DNA of 40,788 nucleotides from an uncultured Bacilli bacterium (GTDB taxonomy: Bacteria > Bacillota_I > Bacilli_A > RF39 > UBA660). The position numbers and the translations under genes were made by a program. The notes below the pieces were generated by a model, which worked only from the letters and a program-made list of their open reading frames with translations, ran no database searches and had not been told where the DNA came from. The DNA lies in contig CAKPDF010000011.1 of assembly GCA_934148535.1 (NCBI GenBank), forward strand, positions 1 to 40,788, given 5' to 3'. This document shows, piece by piece, positions 1 to 6,927 of the stretch (the first letter of the stretch is position 1; the number at the start of each line of letters is the position of its first letter).

Positions 1-88
1 AAAATCCTTCCTTGGTTATATATTTCTATATTACCACAGAAAGGATTCATCTTTACACAAAATTATTTACATACTCGTGCTAAGTACT

Positions 89-1333
89 TTAATTATATTG
101 TTTACAATATGTTTCATATTTTTCTTTCATAACTGTATCACTAAATTCTAATTTATTTTCTTTACGTAAATTGATTAATGCTTTATAAGTTATATTTTGA
201 TCTTCACTTTTTTTGCTTGATATTAATTTTTCAATAATTGTATCTTTTACTTTATTAAGTTTTGGAGCTTTCTTTTGATCTAATTTATAGATTACGTGAT
301 ATCCATATGAAGTTTTAACTGGTTCTTTGCTAAATGAATTTTCATCCATGTCTTTTATTGCAGTTAAGAAATTAGTTTCTAATGATGCATCCCAAGATTG
401 ATATCCAAGATCTTCATATGTAACTTTGTCTTTATATTCTTTTTGAATGTCTTCCCAAGAAGTTCCATCATTAATTTTTTTGATTATTTCTTCTGCTAAT
501 TTTTTAGCATCATCATCAGAAAGTCCTTCTGTGCTACTGTCGTCACTTTTTACTTTAACTAATACGTGTTGGCAGTTTATGTCTCCAAATACATTTTCAT
601 CATAATATTTTTGAATTTCATCATCTGTTAGATTATCTTTAATATATTCTTCAGTATATTTTGTTTTACGATAATCTAGTTTTAGATATTCTAAATATTT
701 ATCATAGCTTGCAAATCCCATTTTTTCAAGTAATTCGTTTTCATCAGTGATATCTGTATAGTATTGTTTATACATATTTAAGTAATATTCTGCATTTGAA
801 TTAACTTTATCTTTCATTGTGTCGTCTTCTTTGTATTTCTTTGTTAAGATAATATTGTCAATTTTATCAAGCAGAACATTGATAGGGTATTGACTTTTCA
901 TATCTTCATATAATTCATCTGCTGTTATATTTTTACCACTTATTGTTGCTATAGGTTGTGTACCATCTTTTAAGGTGGCAATTCTATCTGGCATGAATAT
1001 GAACATTATTAGTAATCCTAAGCATAATCCTCCTAAGAATCCATAAATGATTTTTCTTCTTTCGTCATTTGCGATTTTTGTAAAGAAATCTTCTTTATTA
1101 TTTTTTGTTTTTGTAATTTTGTTCTTACTTTTAGTTTTTTCTTCGATTTCTTTAATTTTATCTTTTTTTTCTTCTTTCTTAGTAATTACTTTTTCTTCCT
1201 TTACTTCGTTTTTGTTTTTTACTTCTTTTTTTGTTTCTACTTTGTTGGTTGTTTTTGTTGCTTTAGGTTTGTTTTTATTTGAATTTGTTTTTGTACTTTT
1301 TGTAGCACTTTTCTTATTTTTATCTTTATCCAT
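89..1333 (-). CDS. Membrane-anchored PrsA-type parvulin peptidyl-prolyl isomerase
   Basis: Probable extracytoplasmic foldase that isomerises Xaa-Pro bonds in secreted proteins. Of 414 residues, 1-93 are very Lys/Thr/Glu-rich and low complexity, 95-114 form a single transmembrane segment, about 125-245 resemble a SurA/PrsA N-terminal helical region, and about 252-352 form a parvulin domain (INCQHVLVK near its start, YGYHVIYKL near its end). The start is supported by AGGAGG ten bases upstream on the minus strand. PrsA is usually a lipoprotein; here there is no lipobox, and the charged N-terminus should stay in the cytoplasm with the catalytic part outside. It is transcribed divergently from the VirD4-like gene. 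The parvulin call is firm; the substrate range is inferred. Confidence 0.85.
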   Translation of the reverse strand: MDKDKNKKSATKSTKTNSNKNKPKATKTTNKVETKKEVKNKNEVKEEKVITKKEEKKDKIKEIEEKTKSKNKITKTKNNKEDFFTKIANDERRKIIYGFLGGLCLGLLIMFIFMPDRIATLKDGTQPIATISGKNITADELYEDMKSQYPINVLLDKIDNIILTKKYKEDDTMKDKVNSNAEYYLNMYKQYYTDITDENELLEKMGFASYDKYLEYLKLDYRKTKYTEEYIKDNLTDDEIQKYYDENVFGDINCQHVLVKVKSDDSSTEGLSDDDAKKLAEEIIKKINDGTSWEDIQKEYKDKVTYEDLGYQSWDASLETNFLTAIKDMDENSFSKEPVKTSYGYHVIYKLDQKKAPKLNKVKDTIIEKLISSKKSEDQNITYKALINLRKENKLEFSDTVMKEKYETYCKQYN

Positions 1334-1362
1334 TTGTATCCTCCTCTCTAAAGCACATTAAT

Positions 1363-1391
1363 ATAATAGCAAAAATGCTATTAAATTACAA
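1363..1391 (-). promoter_or_regulatory. Promoter of the PrsA-like gene with a palindrome between -35 and -10
   Basis: Read on the minus strand, TTGTAA (1391-1386) and TATTAT (1368-1363) are 17 bases apart. The perfect palindrome ATAGCA-AAAA-TGCTAT (1366-1381) fills most of the spacer and overlaps the -10. That is a typical repressor operator position, but no regulator can be assigned. Confidence 0.5.
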
Positions 1392-1471
1392 TAATTAAAA
1401 TAAAAAAACAAATAAAACTTTGAATATAATAACATCTAAGTAACAAATATGGTTAAAATATTAAAATTTAA

Positions 1472-1500
1472 TTGATAGTTTTAATTAGATATGTTATAAT
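1472..1500 (+). promoter_or_regulatory. Sigma-A promoter of the VirD4-like gene
   Basis: TTGATA (1472-1477), a 17-base spacer, then TATAAT (1495-1500) preceded by TGT, an extended -10. It lies 39 bases before the ATG and is a near-ideal housekeeping promoter. Confidence 0.7.
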
Positions 1501-1538
1501 ATTTTTGATTTAAAATTTCTGATTGGAGGAATTGTTTT

Positions 1539-3641
1539 ATGAAAATAAGTGTTGATCCTAAGGATATGAAAATTTTTGTAATTTTTTGTGTATTTTTATT
1601 ATATCTATGTGCAATATGTGTACTTAATATACATTCTTTTGCAACTACACAGACATTTTATGGATTTCTTCCATTTGAGGCATTTACATCAAAATATATT
1701 GGGGTGACATTTTTATTGTTTATACTTGCGTTAGGTGGCGTTCTTTTTTCTGTTAAGTCTTATATCTTTGAGAGAGAGAAGGGATTTGGATTTGGTGAAA
1801 AAAAAGATAAAGGTGGCTATTCTAGATGGTGTAAAGATAAAGAGATGAAAAAGACTCTTAATGAAATTAATCCTTCATTGACTCATGTGGAACATGCTGG
1901 TATTGCTATAATTAATAATGGTAAAAAAGTTTGGGTAGATGATGGTGAAGCTCATAACTTAATTATTGGTGCTACTGGTAGTGGTAAAACTCAGGCTGTT
2001 GTATTTCCTATGATTAAGATTTTGGCTAAAGCTGGAGAATCTATGGTTTTAACAGATCCTAAGGGTGAACTTTATGAAGGAACTGGGGAAATGCTTAGGG
2101 AGTATGGTTATAACGTTATTATACTAAACTTTCGTGATCCTCAAAAAGGAAATGCATGGAATCCAATGAATTTACCATATCAATTATATAAAAATGGTAA
2201 TGTTGATAAATCTATTGAGTTACTTGATGATTTAGCCTTAAATATTTTATATGATGAAAAAAGTAGTGGTGATCCGTTTTGGCAGAATTCTGGAGCTGAT
2301 TATTTTAGTGGTCTTGCTTTGGGATTGTTTGAAGATGCTAATGAGGATCAAGTTAATTTAAATAGTATGAATTTGATGTCTAGTTTAGGTGAAGAAAGAT
2401 TTGGTGGTCCTAATAACAATTATATTAAGGAGTATTTTAATGCTAAAGATCCTTCTAGACCTGCTTATGTAAATGCTAGTGGTACTGTATTTGCACCAGA
2501 AGAAACTAAAGGTGGAGTTTTATCTACTTTTAAACAGAAGGTTAAATTATTTTCTTCTCGTGATAATTTGTCTGAGATGCTTTCATATAGTGATTTTGAT
2601 ATGAAGGATATTGGTAGAAAGAAAACTGCTGTATTTATGATTGTACAGGATGAAAAAAAGACTTTACATCCACTTGCTACAATTTTTATTAAACAATGTT
2701 ATGAAACTTTAATTGATGTTGCGCAAGAGTGTGGTGGACATTTACCTTTTAGAACTAATTTTATTTTGGATGAGTTTGCTAATATGCCGCCTTTAAAGGA
2801 TGTTACAACTATGGTTACAGCTGCTCGTAGTAGACATATTAGATTTACATTTATTATACAGAACTTTGCACAATTGACTAAAGTATATGGTAAAGAGGAT
2901 GCTGAAACTATTAAAGGTAACTGTAATATTTTATATTTGATTAGTAGTGAGCTTCAAGCTTTGGAAGAATTATCTAAGATGTGTGGTGAAGTTAAATCTA
3001 AGGAAAAAGAAAAAACTTCTTCAACTCCACTTGTAACTGTTAGTGATTTGCAGAGATTACCTAAGGGAGTTGTAATTGCAATTAGACTTAGAATGATGCC
3101 TTTTAAGACTAAACTTGCTTATGATTGGGAAATGAATAAGAATGGTTATTGGGGTAAAAATTATGGTAAAGCGACTCTTCCTGAAAGAGAAAAGAGAGAA
3201 GTTAAATTATTTGATATAAGGGAATTTGTTAAGGCTCAAAAAAAAGCAAAAATGGAAGAAATGATGGGGAATGCTGATGCAGTACCATTTGGTGGTATGC
3301 CTGGCATGGGAATTCCTGGTGGTATGAGTGGTATGCCTAATCCATTTATGTCTTCACCATCTGGTGGTTCTTTAGGATCTATATTTGGTGCTCCTAGTAA
3401 TGGTTCTTCAGATGATTCAATTAATGTTGATGATTTAGTTAAGAGAATAGATGCTAAAATAGCAGAGTTAGAAGCTGAAGAGCAACAAGAGAAAGAAAAT
3501 GAAAAAGAGAAGAAAGAAATTTCTTCTGATAGTAACAATGATGATATTAAAGAAGCAGAAGTTGTTCAAAAAGATAGTTCAATGTATGAAGATGGAACTA
3601 GTGATGATGCTTTCTTTGATGATTTCTTTAGTGATGACTAA
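1539..3641 (+). CDS. VirD4/TraG-family type IV secretion coupling ATPase (orphan)
   Basis: Coupling proteins are membrane AAA+-like ATPases that hand DNA or protein substrates to a type IV secretion channel. Of 700 residues, two N-terminal membrane segments (about 10-30 and 52-72) precede a cytoplasmic ATPase with Walker A GATGSGKT at 144-151 and Walker B ILDEF at 409-413. The C-terminus has a Met/Gly/Pro-rich stretch (about 575-614), then a Glu/Lys-rich probable coiled coil and an acidic Asp/Ser end. An excellent RBS (TTGGAGGAATTG) fixes the start. No relaxase, VirB4, VirB6 or other conjugation gene is present nearby, so it is either an orphan housekeeping copy or a relic of an integrated element. 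The family call is firm; a role in DNA transfer is only by homology. Confidence 0.9.
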   Translation: MKISVDPKDMKIFVIFCVFLLYLCAICVLNIHSFATTQTFYGFLPFEAFTSKYIGVTFLLFILALGGVLFSVKSYIFEREKGFGFGEKKDKGGYSRWCKDKEMKKTLNEINPSLTHVEHAGIAIINNGKKVWVDDGEAHNLIIGATGSGKTQAVVFPMIKILAKAGESMVLTDPKGELYEGTGEMLREYGYNVIILNFRDPQKGNAWNPMNLPYQLYKNGNVDKSIELLDDLALNILYDEKSSGDPFWQNSGADYFSGLALGLFEDANEDQVNLNSMNLMSSLGEERFGGPNNNYIKEYFNAKDPSRPAYVNASGTVFAPEETKGGVLSTFKQKVKLFSSRDNLSEMLSYSDFDMKDIGRKKTAVFMIVQDEKKTLHPLATIFIKQCYETLIDVAQECGGHLPFRTNFILDEFANMPPLKDVTTMVTAARSRHIRFTFIIQNFAQLTKVYGKEDAETIKGNCNILYLISSELQALEELSKMCGEVKSKEKEKTSSTPLVTVSDLQRLPKGVVIAIRLRMMPFKTKLAYDWEMNKNGYWGKNYGKATLPEREKREVKLFDIREFVKAQKKAKMEEMMGNADAVPFGGMPGMGIPGGMSGMPNPFMSSPSGGSLGSIFGAPSNGSSDDSINVDDLVKRIDAKIAELEAEEQQEKENEKEKKEISSDSNNDDIKEAEVVQKDSSMYEDGTSDDAFFDDFFSDD

Positions 3642-3670
3642 TATATATAAATTTATTTTGGAGGATATTT

Positions 3671-4372
3671 ATGAAGAATAAAAAGAATTTTGTTATTGTG
3701 ATTTTGGTAGTTGTTATAGTTATTTTGATAATAGCGTTGTTATTTTGCGGAAATTTTATAAAACATATTATGGTTGAATCTGCTGATATTTATGATGAAA
3801 TAAGTGATGAAAATTCTGTTTCTATAGATAATGATGCTTTGTTTATTGTTATGGATTTATTTAATAATAAAACAGTTAGGACTGTGTTTGATAACTATAA
3901 TTTAAATGATATTTTATGTAGTTGTGGAACAGGACAAGAAAAATTTTCTAGTGATGAGTTGGGGTTAAGTACTGAAGGTGTAAGTTATTGTAAGTCTTTA
4001 TTATATTCTAATTATGATGAGTATATTGAACAATTTAAAAGTTATTTTTCAAACGATTATATTGAAAATTATTTAAAAGATAAGGTTGCTTTGGCAACTG
4101 TTTCAAAAACAATAAATGATAAGATTTATTATATTTTTTATGAAAGTAATAATAATTTATATTGTGCTTTTTCTGGAAAAGGAAGCAATGTTAATAGAGT
4201 TTCATTTTCTAATTTAAAACTAAATATTTTGAATAAGACTGATAGTGAAATTGAAGTTTTAGTTGATGTTAAGTGGTTAGATTCATTAGGTAATGTTAGC
4301 GATTCAGAGAAGGCAAATATGAAAATTATTAAAGATGGAACTTGGAAAATTGATTCTTATGTAATTCAATAA
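3671..4372 (+). CDS. Uncharacterised single-pass membrane protein downstream of the coupling ATPase
   Basis: Not recognised. The 233 residues start MKNKKNF, followed by one strongly hydrophobic segment (about 8-28) and a roughly 200-residue probably extracytoplasmic domain with four Cys residues. The end (IIKDGTWKIDSYVI) resembles the last strand of NTF2-like/DUF4878-type domains, a weak hint only. It starts 29 bases after the VirD4-like stop with its own TGGAGG, so the two are probably cotranscribed. Its first codons resemble those of the duplicated genes at 9582 and 10688, although the remaining protein does not. Confidence 0.7.
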   Translation: MKNKKNFVIVILVVVIVILIIALLFCGNFIKHIMVESADIYDEISDENSVSIDNDALFIVMDLFNNKTVRTVFDNYNLNDILCSCGTGQEKFSSDELGLSTEGVSYCKSLLYSNYDEYIEQFKSYFSNDYIENYLKDKVALATVSKTINDKIYYIFYESNNNLYCAFSGKGSNVNRVSFSNLKLNILNKTDSEIEVLVDVKWLDSLGNVSDSEKANMKIIKDGTWKIDSYVIQ

Positions 4373-4383
4373 TAAATAATTAG

Positions 4384-4413
4384 AGAATAGATTTTATAAT
4401 TTATTCTTTTTTT
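4384..4413 (+). terminator. Probable Rho-independent terminator
   Basis: AGAATA (4384-4389) pairs with TATTCT (4402-4407) and the stem extends into the loop with A/T pairs. A run of T follows (4407-4413). AT-rich but well placed after the stop at 4372. Confidence 0.5.
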
Positions 4414-4452
4414 AATACTAGTTGTAATTTTATTATTAGTATTATTACTTGT

Positions 4453-4663
4453 CATTATCATAAAAAAAATAGCACCTATAAATTAGGTACTTATCAATTT
4501 TTAAAAGTGGAGATATATATTATGTATATGTTAGAAATAATATACTTATAATTAAATAATATTACATTAATTTTTTATACAATATTATTATAATATTTTC
4601 TTAATAATTGTTAAATTTTAGATTTTTTAACTTACTGTCTTATATTTATATTAATATATTACA
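4453..4663 (+). repeat. Left copy of long imperfect direct repeat flanking the AbiE cassette
   Basis: Starts CATTATCATAAAA and ends TATTAATATATTACA. It matches 6337-6531 along its length. The last 70 or so bases are essentially identical; the middle carries indels, including an AT-rich stretch of about 25-30 bases absent from the right copy. It encodes nothing obvious. The right copy is the direct upstream region of the rhodanese gene, so the repeat may be a duplicated promoter/leader. Confidence 0.85.
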
Positions 4664-4732
4664 GTAAGCTATAAAGATTGGAGTCAGATAATCTTTAATT
4701 ATCTAAATTATTGGTAGTAATAAATCACTAAC

Positions 4733-4748
4733 TGATATAAATATATCA
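4733..4748. promoter_or_regulatory. Palindrome upstream of abiEi
   Basis: TGATATA-AA-TATATCA, a perfect 7+7 inverted repeat. TATAAA within it could be a -10, with TTGGTA at 4711 as a weak -35 (19-base spacer). AbiEi antitoxins are known to repress their own promoters through inverted repeats, so this is a candidate operator. Confidence 0.4.
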
Positions 4749-4768
4749 TGTAAAAAATATTTTATTTT

Positions 4769-4809
4769 AGTAAATCTCGGCAAAAAGTTGACTTTTGCCG
4801 AGATTTACT
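4769..4809. promoter_or_regulatory. 17 bp perfect inverted repeat just upstream of abiEi
   Basis: Arms 4769-4785 and 4793-4809 (AGTAAATCTCGGCAAAA and its exact complement) surround a 7-base loop, ending 25 bases before the abiEi ATG. It is more GC-rich than its surroundings. No T-run follows, so an operator or leader hairpin is more likely than an intrinsic terminator. Autoregulation by AbiEi is inferred from the family. Confidence 0.6.
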
Positions 4810-4834
4810 TTAAAATTATATTAGGTGATGAAAA

Positions 4835-5377
4835 ATGATTTATAGTTATGAAGATGTAATTTCTAAATATAAAAATAATTATCAGTTAGATAAAGCTTTA
4901 AAAGAAAAAAAAATATTTAGAATTGAATCAGGAATATATTCAAGTCAAGAATTTGTTAATTATTTACTAATTATTAACAAAAAATATCCTAATGCAGTTT
5001 TTACTTTAGACAGTGCTTTTTATTATCACAACTTAACTGATGTTATTCCTCAAAATTATTTTCTTGCTACGAATAGAAAAGCAAGTAAAATAATGGATAA
5101 TAAAGTAAAACAAATATATGTGCCAGAAGATAAGTTTGATATTGGAATTACTACAATAATGGTTGATGGAATTAAAATTAAGATATATGATAAAGAAAAA
5201 TTATTGATAGAACTAGTAAAAAATAGTAAAAATGTTCCTTTTGATTATTATAAGGAAATTATAAATAATTATAGAAGTATTAGTGATAAACTTGATATGA
5301 ATAAATTATCTGATTATTTGAACTATTATAAAAATGATATTGATTTATTTTTAAAAATACAAAAGGAAGTATTCTAA
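4835..5377 (+). CDS. abiEi: AbiEi-family type IV antitoxin / autorepressor
   Basis: Antitoxin of an AbiE abortive-infection module. In characterised AbiE systems it neutralises AbiEii without a stable complex and represses the operon. The 180-residue protein has an N-terminal winged-helix-like part (about 1-50), then the conserved core FTLDSAFYYHNLTDVIP followed by the family-typical YFLATNR (about 56-80) and KEKLLIELV. AGGTGATG is the RBS. Its stop overlaps the next start as TAATG, so the two genes are translationally coupled. It is visibly more A-rich on the coding strand than the flanking genes, with lysine nearly always AAA, which suggests acquisition. Two palindromes precede it. Confidence 0.88.
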   Translation: MIYSYEDVISKYKNNYQLDKALKEKKIFRIESGIYSSQEFVNYLLIINKKYPNAVFTLDSAFYYHNLTDVIPQNYFLATNRKASKIMDNKVKQIYVPEDKFDIGITTIMVDGIKIKIYDKEKLLIELVKNSKNVPFDYYKEIINNYRSISDKLDMNKLSDYLNYYKNDIDLFLKIQKEVF

Positions 5378-6198
5378 TGAATTTACAAGAAATGATACAA
5401 AAGTATATAAAAAATGGTTATTCAGATGAATTTGCTTCTTCAAAAGTGTCCCAAGATTTAATACTAACAGCTATAGCAAATAGTAAATATATTCAAAATA
5501 TTACTATTAAAGGAGGAGTTGTTATGCATAATCTATCAAATGATAAGCGTAGAGCAACTCGTGATTTGGATTTGGATTTTATAAAATATTCTCTAGATAA
5601 TAATTCTATTATAAATTTTATTAGTGAATTAAATAATTCTATTAATTCTATTAATTTTGAAATAATGGATGAAATTGTTTCATTACACCATCAGGATTAT
5701 AAAGGCAAAAGAGTATTTTTAAAAATTAAAGATAACTACAAAAATGAAATTGATACAAAGTTAGATATTGGAGTTCATAAATTATTTGAACTTGAACAAG
5801 AACAGTATATGTTTGATTTTAGTATTATTAATCTAGGAGCCAATTTATTAATTAATTCTCCAGAACAAATTTTTACTGAAAAAATGAAATCTCTTTTAAA
5901 ATTTAATATTAGATCAACTAGATATAAAGATATATTTGATTTTTATTATTTAATAGACAATAAACTACTTAATAAGGAAAAACTTGAAAAATGTTTTAAA
6001 ATTTTAATTTATGATGATAAATCAATAAATGTTAATAATGTAAAAGATTTGATAGATCAATTTGAAAAAATTACTAGTTCAAGATTATATAAAATAAATC
6101 TTAATAACCCAAAATATAATTGGTTAGATAAAAACATAGATGAAGTAATTTATGAAATTAAGGATTATTTAGTAAATATGGAAATAGTAACGATTTAA
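5377..6198 (+). CDS. abiEii: AbiEii/AbiGii-family nucleotidyltransferase toxin
   Basis: Toxin partner of the preceding gene and a member of the DNA polymerase beta-like nucleotidyltransferases. Related toxins block growth by transferring nucleotides, in the MenT branch to tRNA. The 273-residue protein shows KGG at 45-47, RRATRDLDLD at 58-67 with the acidic metal-binding residues, a TKLDIGV segment near 127, and EKMKSLL...RYKDIFDFYYLI near 168-192. This order is typical of AbiEii. All catalytic motifs appear intact, so the toxin is probably active. Start by TAATG coupling to abiEi. The module is presumably an anti-phage or element-maintenance system. Confidence 0.9.
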   Translation: MNLQEMIQKYIKNGYSDEFASSKVSQDLILTAIANSKYIQNITIKGGVVMHNLSNDKRRATRDLDLDFIKYSLDNNSIINFISELNNSINSINFEIMDEIVSLHHQDYKGKRVFLKIKDNYKNEIDTKLDIGVHKLFELEQEQYMFDFSIINLGANLLINSPEQIFTEKMKSLLKFNIRSTRYKDIFDFYYLIDNKLLNKEKLEKCFKILIYDDKSINVNNVKDLIDQFEKITSSRLYKINLNNPKYNWLDKNIDEVIYEIKDYLVNMEIVTI

Positions 6199-6544
6199 TG
6201 ACAAAGTACACTAATAATTTTTTGTTACAATAAACAAATGTTTCATTAGTTTTTAAATCTAATATATCAAAAGGGACTATACAACAGTTAAAATTAGTGT
6301 CATGGTCTAGTGTTTGTTTATTAAACTATGAATACCCATTATCATAAAAAAATAGCATCTATAAATTAGGCGCTTATCAACTTTTAAAAGTGAAGATATA
6401 TCTGAGCCAGTTTATATTATGTATATGTTAGACATAATATACTTACAATTAAATACTATAACATTTTCTTAATAATTGTTAAATTTTAGATTTTTTAACT
6501 TACTGTCTTATATTTATATTAATATATTACAATGAGGTGGTGGT
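6199..6544. other. 346 bp intergenic region after abiEii
   Basis: No gene seen. 6199-6336 is unique AT-rich cassette sequence with two interleaved (not nested) inverted repeats: ACACTAAT/ATTAGTGT (6208-6215, 6293-6300) and AATAAACAAA/TTTGTTTATT (6229-6238, 6313-6322). 6337-6531 is the right direct-repeat copy, which runs into the RBS of the rhodanese gene. Confidence 0.65.
6337..6531 (+). repeat. Right copy of long direct repeat flanking the AbiE cassette
   Basis: Matches 4453-4663, starting CATTATCATAAAA and ending TATTAATATATTACA. It lacks a central AT-rich stretch but has an extra CTGAGCCAGTT near 6401. The rhodanese RBS begins within a few bases of its right end, so this is probably the original upstream region. 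Confidence 0.85.
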
Positions 6545-6823
6545 GTGGTTAGAATAGATGATATAGGTAATAGTAATGCTATTATAATTGATATTAGGAC
6601 TAATTATGAATTTATGTTAGGACATATTGATGGTGCTATTAGTATTCCATACTATAATTTACTTAATAATTTTAGTCATTATTTAAATAAGCATCAATTA
6701 TATTATTTATATTGTGAATATGGTATACAAAGTATGGAAATTAGTAATAGGCTGAATTTATTTGGATATAATACTGATAGTATTAGTGGTGGGTATTCTG
6801 AATATTTAAATCATCTTAATTGA
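6545..6823 (+). CDS. Single-domain rhodanese-like sulfurtransferase
   Basis: A 92-residue stand-alone rhodanese domain, the size of GlpE/PspE-type enzymes that carry sulfur as a cysteine persulfide. IDIRTNYEFMLGHIDGAISIP (residues about 15-35) is the signature stretch, the catalytic Cys is at 57 in the loop CEYGIQS, and ISGGYSEYL is the usual C-terminal helix region. It starts with GTG; the ATG at 6532 runs into a stop, and GAGGTGGTG is a good RBS for the GTG. Sulfur acceptor unknown. It is bounded by the direct repeat upstream and a terminator downstream, so it is likely monocistronic. Confidence 0.85.
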   Translation: MVRIDDIGNSNAIIIDIRTNYEFMLGHIDGAISIPYYNLLNNFSHYLNKHQLYYLYCEYGIQSMEISNRLNLFGYNTDSISGGYSEYLNHLN

Positions 6824-6825
6824 TT

Positions 6826-6853
6826 GGAGACTTTTTGTCTTCTTTCTTTTTTT
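6826..6853 (+). terminator. Rho-independent terminator after the rhodanese gene
   Basis: GGAGAC (6826-6831), a TTTTT loop, GTCTTC (6837-6842), then TTTC and a long T-run. Confidence 0.65.
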
Positions 6854-6873
6854 GTAAAGTTTATTTAAATATA

Positions 6874-6902
6874 TTGATATTGATATTAAAAACTGATAAA
6901 AT
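6874..6902 (+). promoter_or_regulatory. Sigma-A promoter of rmuC
   Basis: TTGATA (6874-6879), 17-base spacer, TAAAAT (6897-6902), 25 bases before the chosen GTG start. Confidence 0.6.
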
Positions 6903-6927
6903 TATTTTATGTTAGAGGGTGTTAGAT

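Larger units (their letters stand above)
4373..4834. other. 462 bp intergenic region upstream of abiEi
   Basis: No credible gene. In order it holds the terminator (4384-4413), an 8 bp inverted repeat TAATACTA/TAGTATTA (about 4413-4443), the left direct repeat (4453-4663), an inverted repeat across the right edge of that repeat (4631-4668), a small hairpin AAAGATT/AATCTTT (4673-4696), and two palindromes (4733-4748, 4769-4809) just before the antitoxin gene. Confidence 0.7.

Noticed and set aside
1..60. Terminator of the foldase gene on the minus strand
   Set aside because: AATCCTT (3-9) and AAGGATT (41-47) could pair, but the loop is 31 bases and the T-run is cut by the window edge, so I do not call it.
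1047..1361. 104-aa plus-strand reading frame, hydrophobic
   Set aside because: Antisense of the Lys-rich tail of the foldase gene; the Phe/Leu/Val composition is the mirror of AAA/GAA/ACA codons. No RBS.
3236..3681. Reading frames antisense to, and out of frame with, the VirD4-like C-terminus
   Set aside because: Composition is that of low-complexity shadow frames; the sense gene accounts for the sequence and the downstream RBS belongs to the gene at 3671.
4453..6531. CRISPR array or insertion sequence as explanation of the repeats
   Set aside because: Only two copies, about 200 bp long and 1.9 kb apart, direct rather than inverted, and no transposase frame between them.
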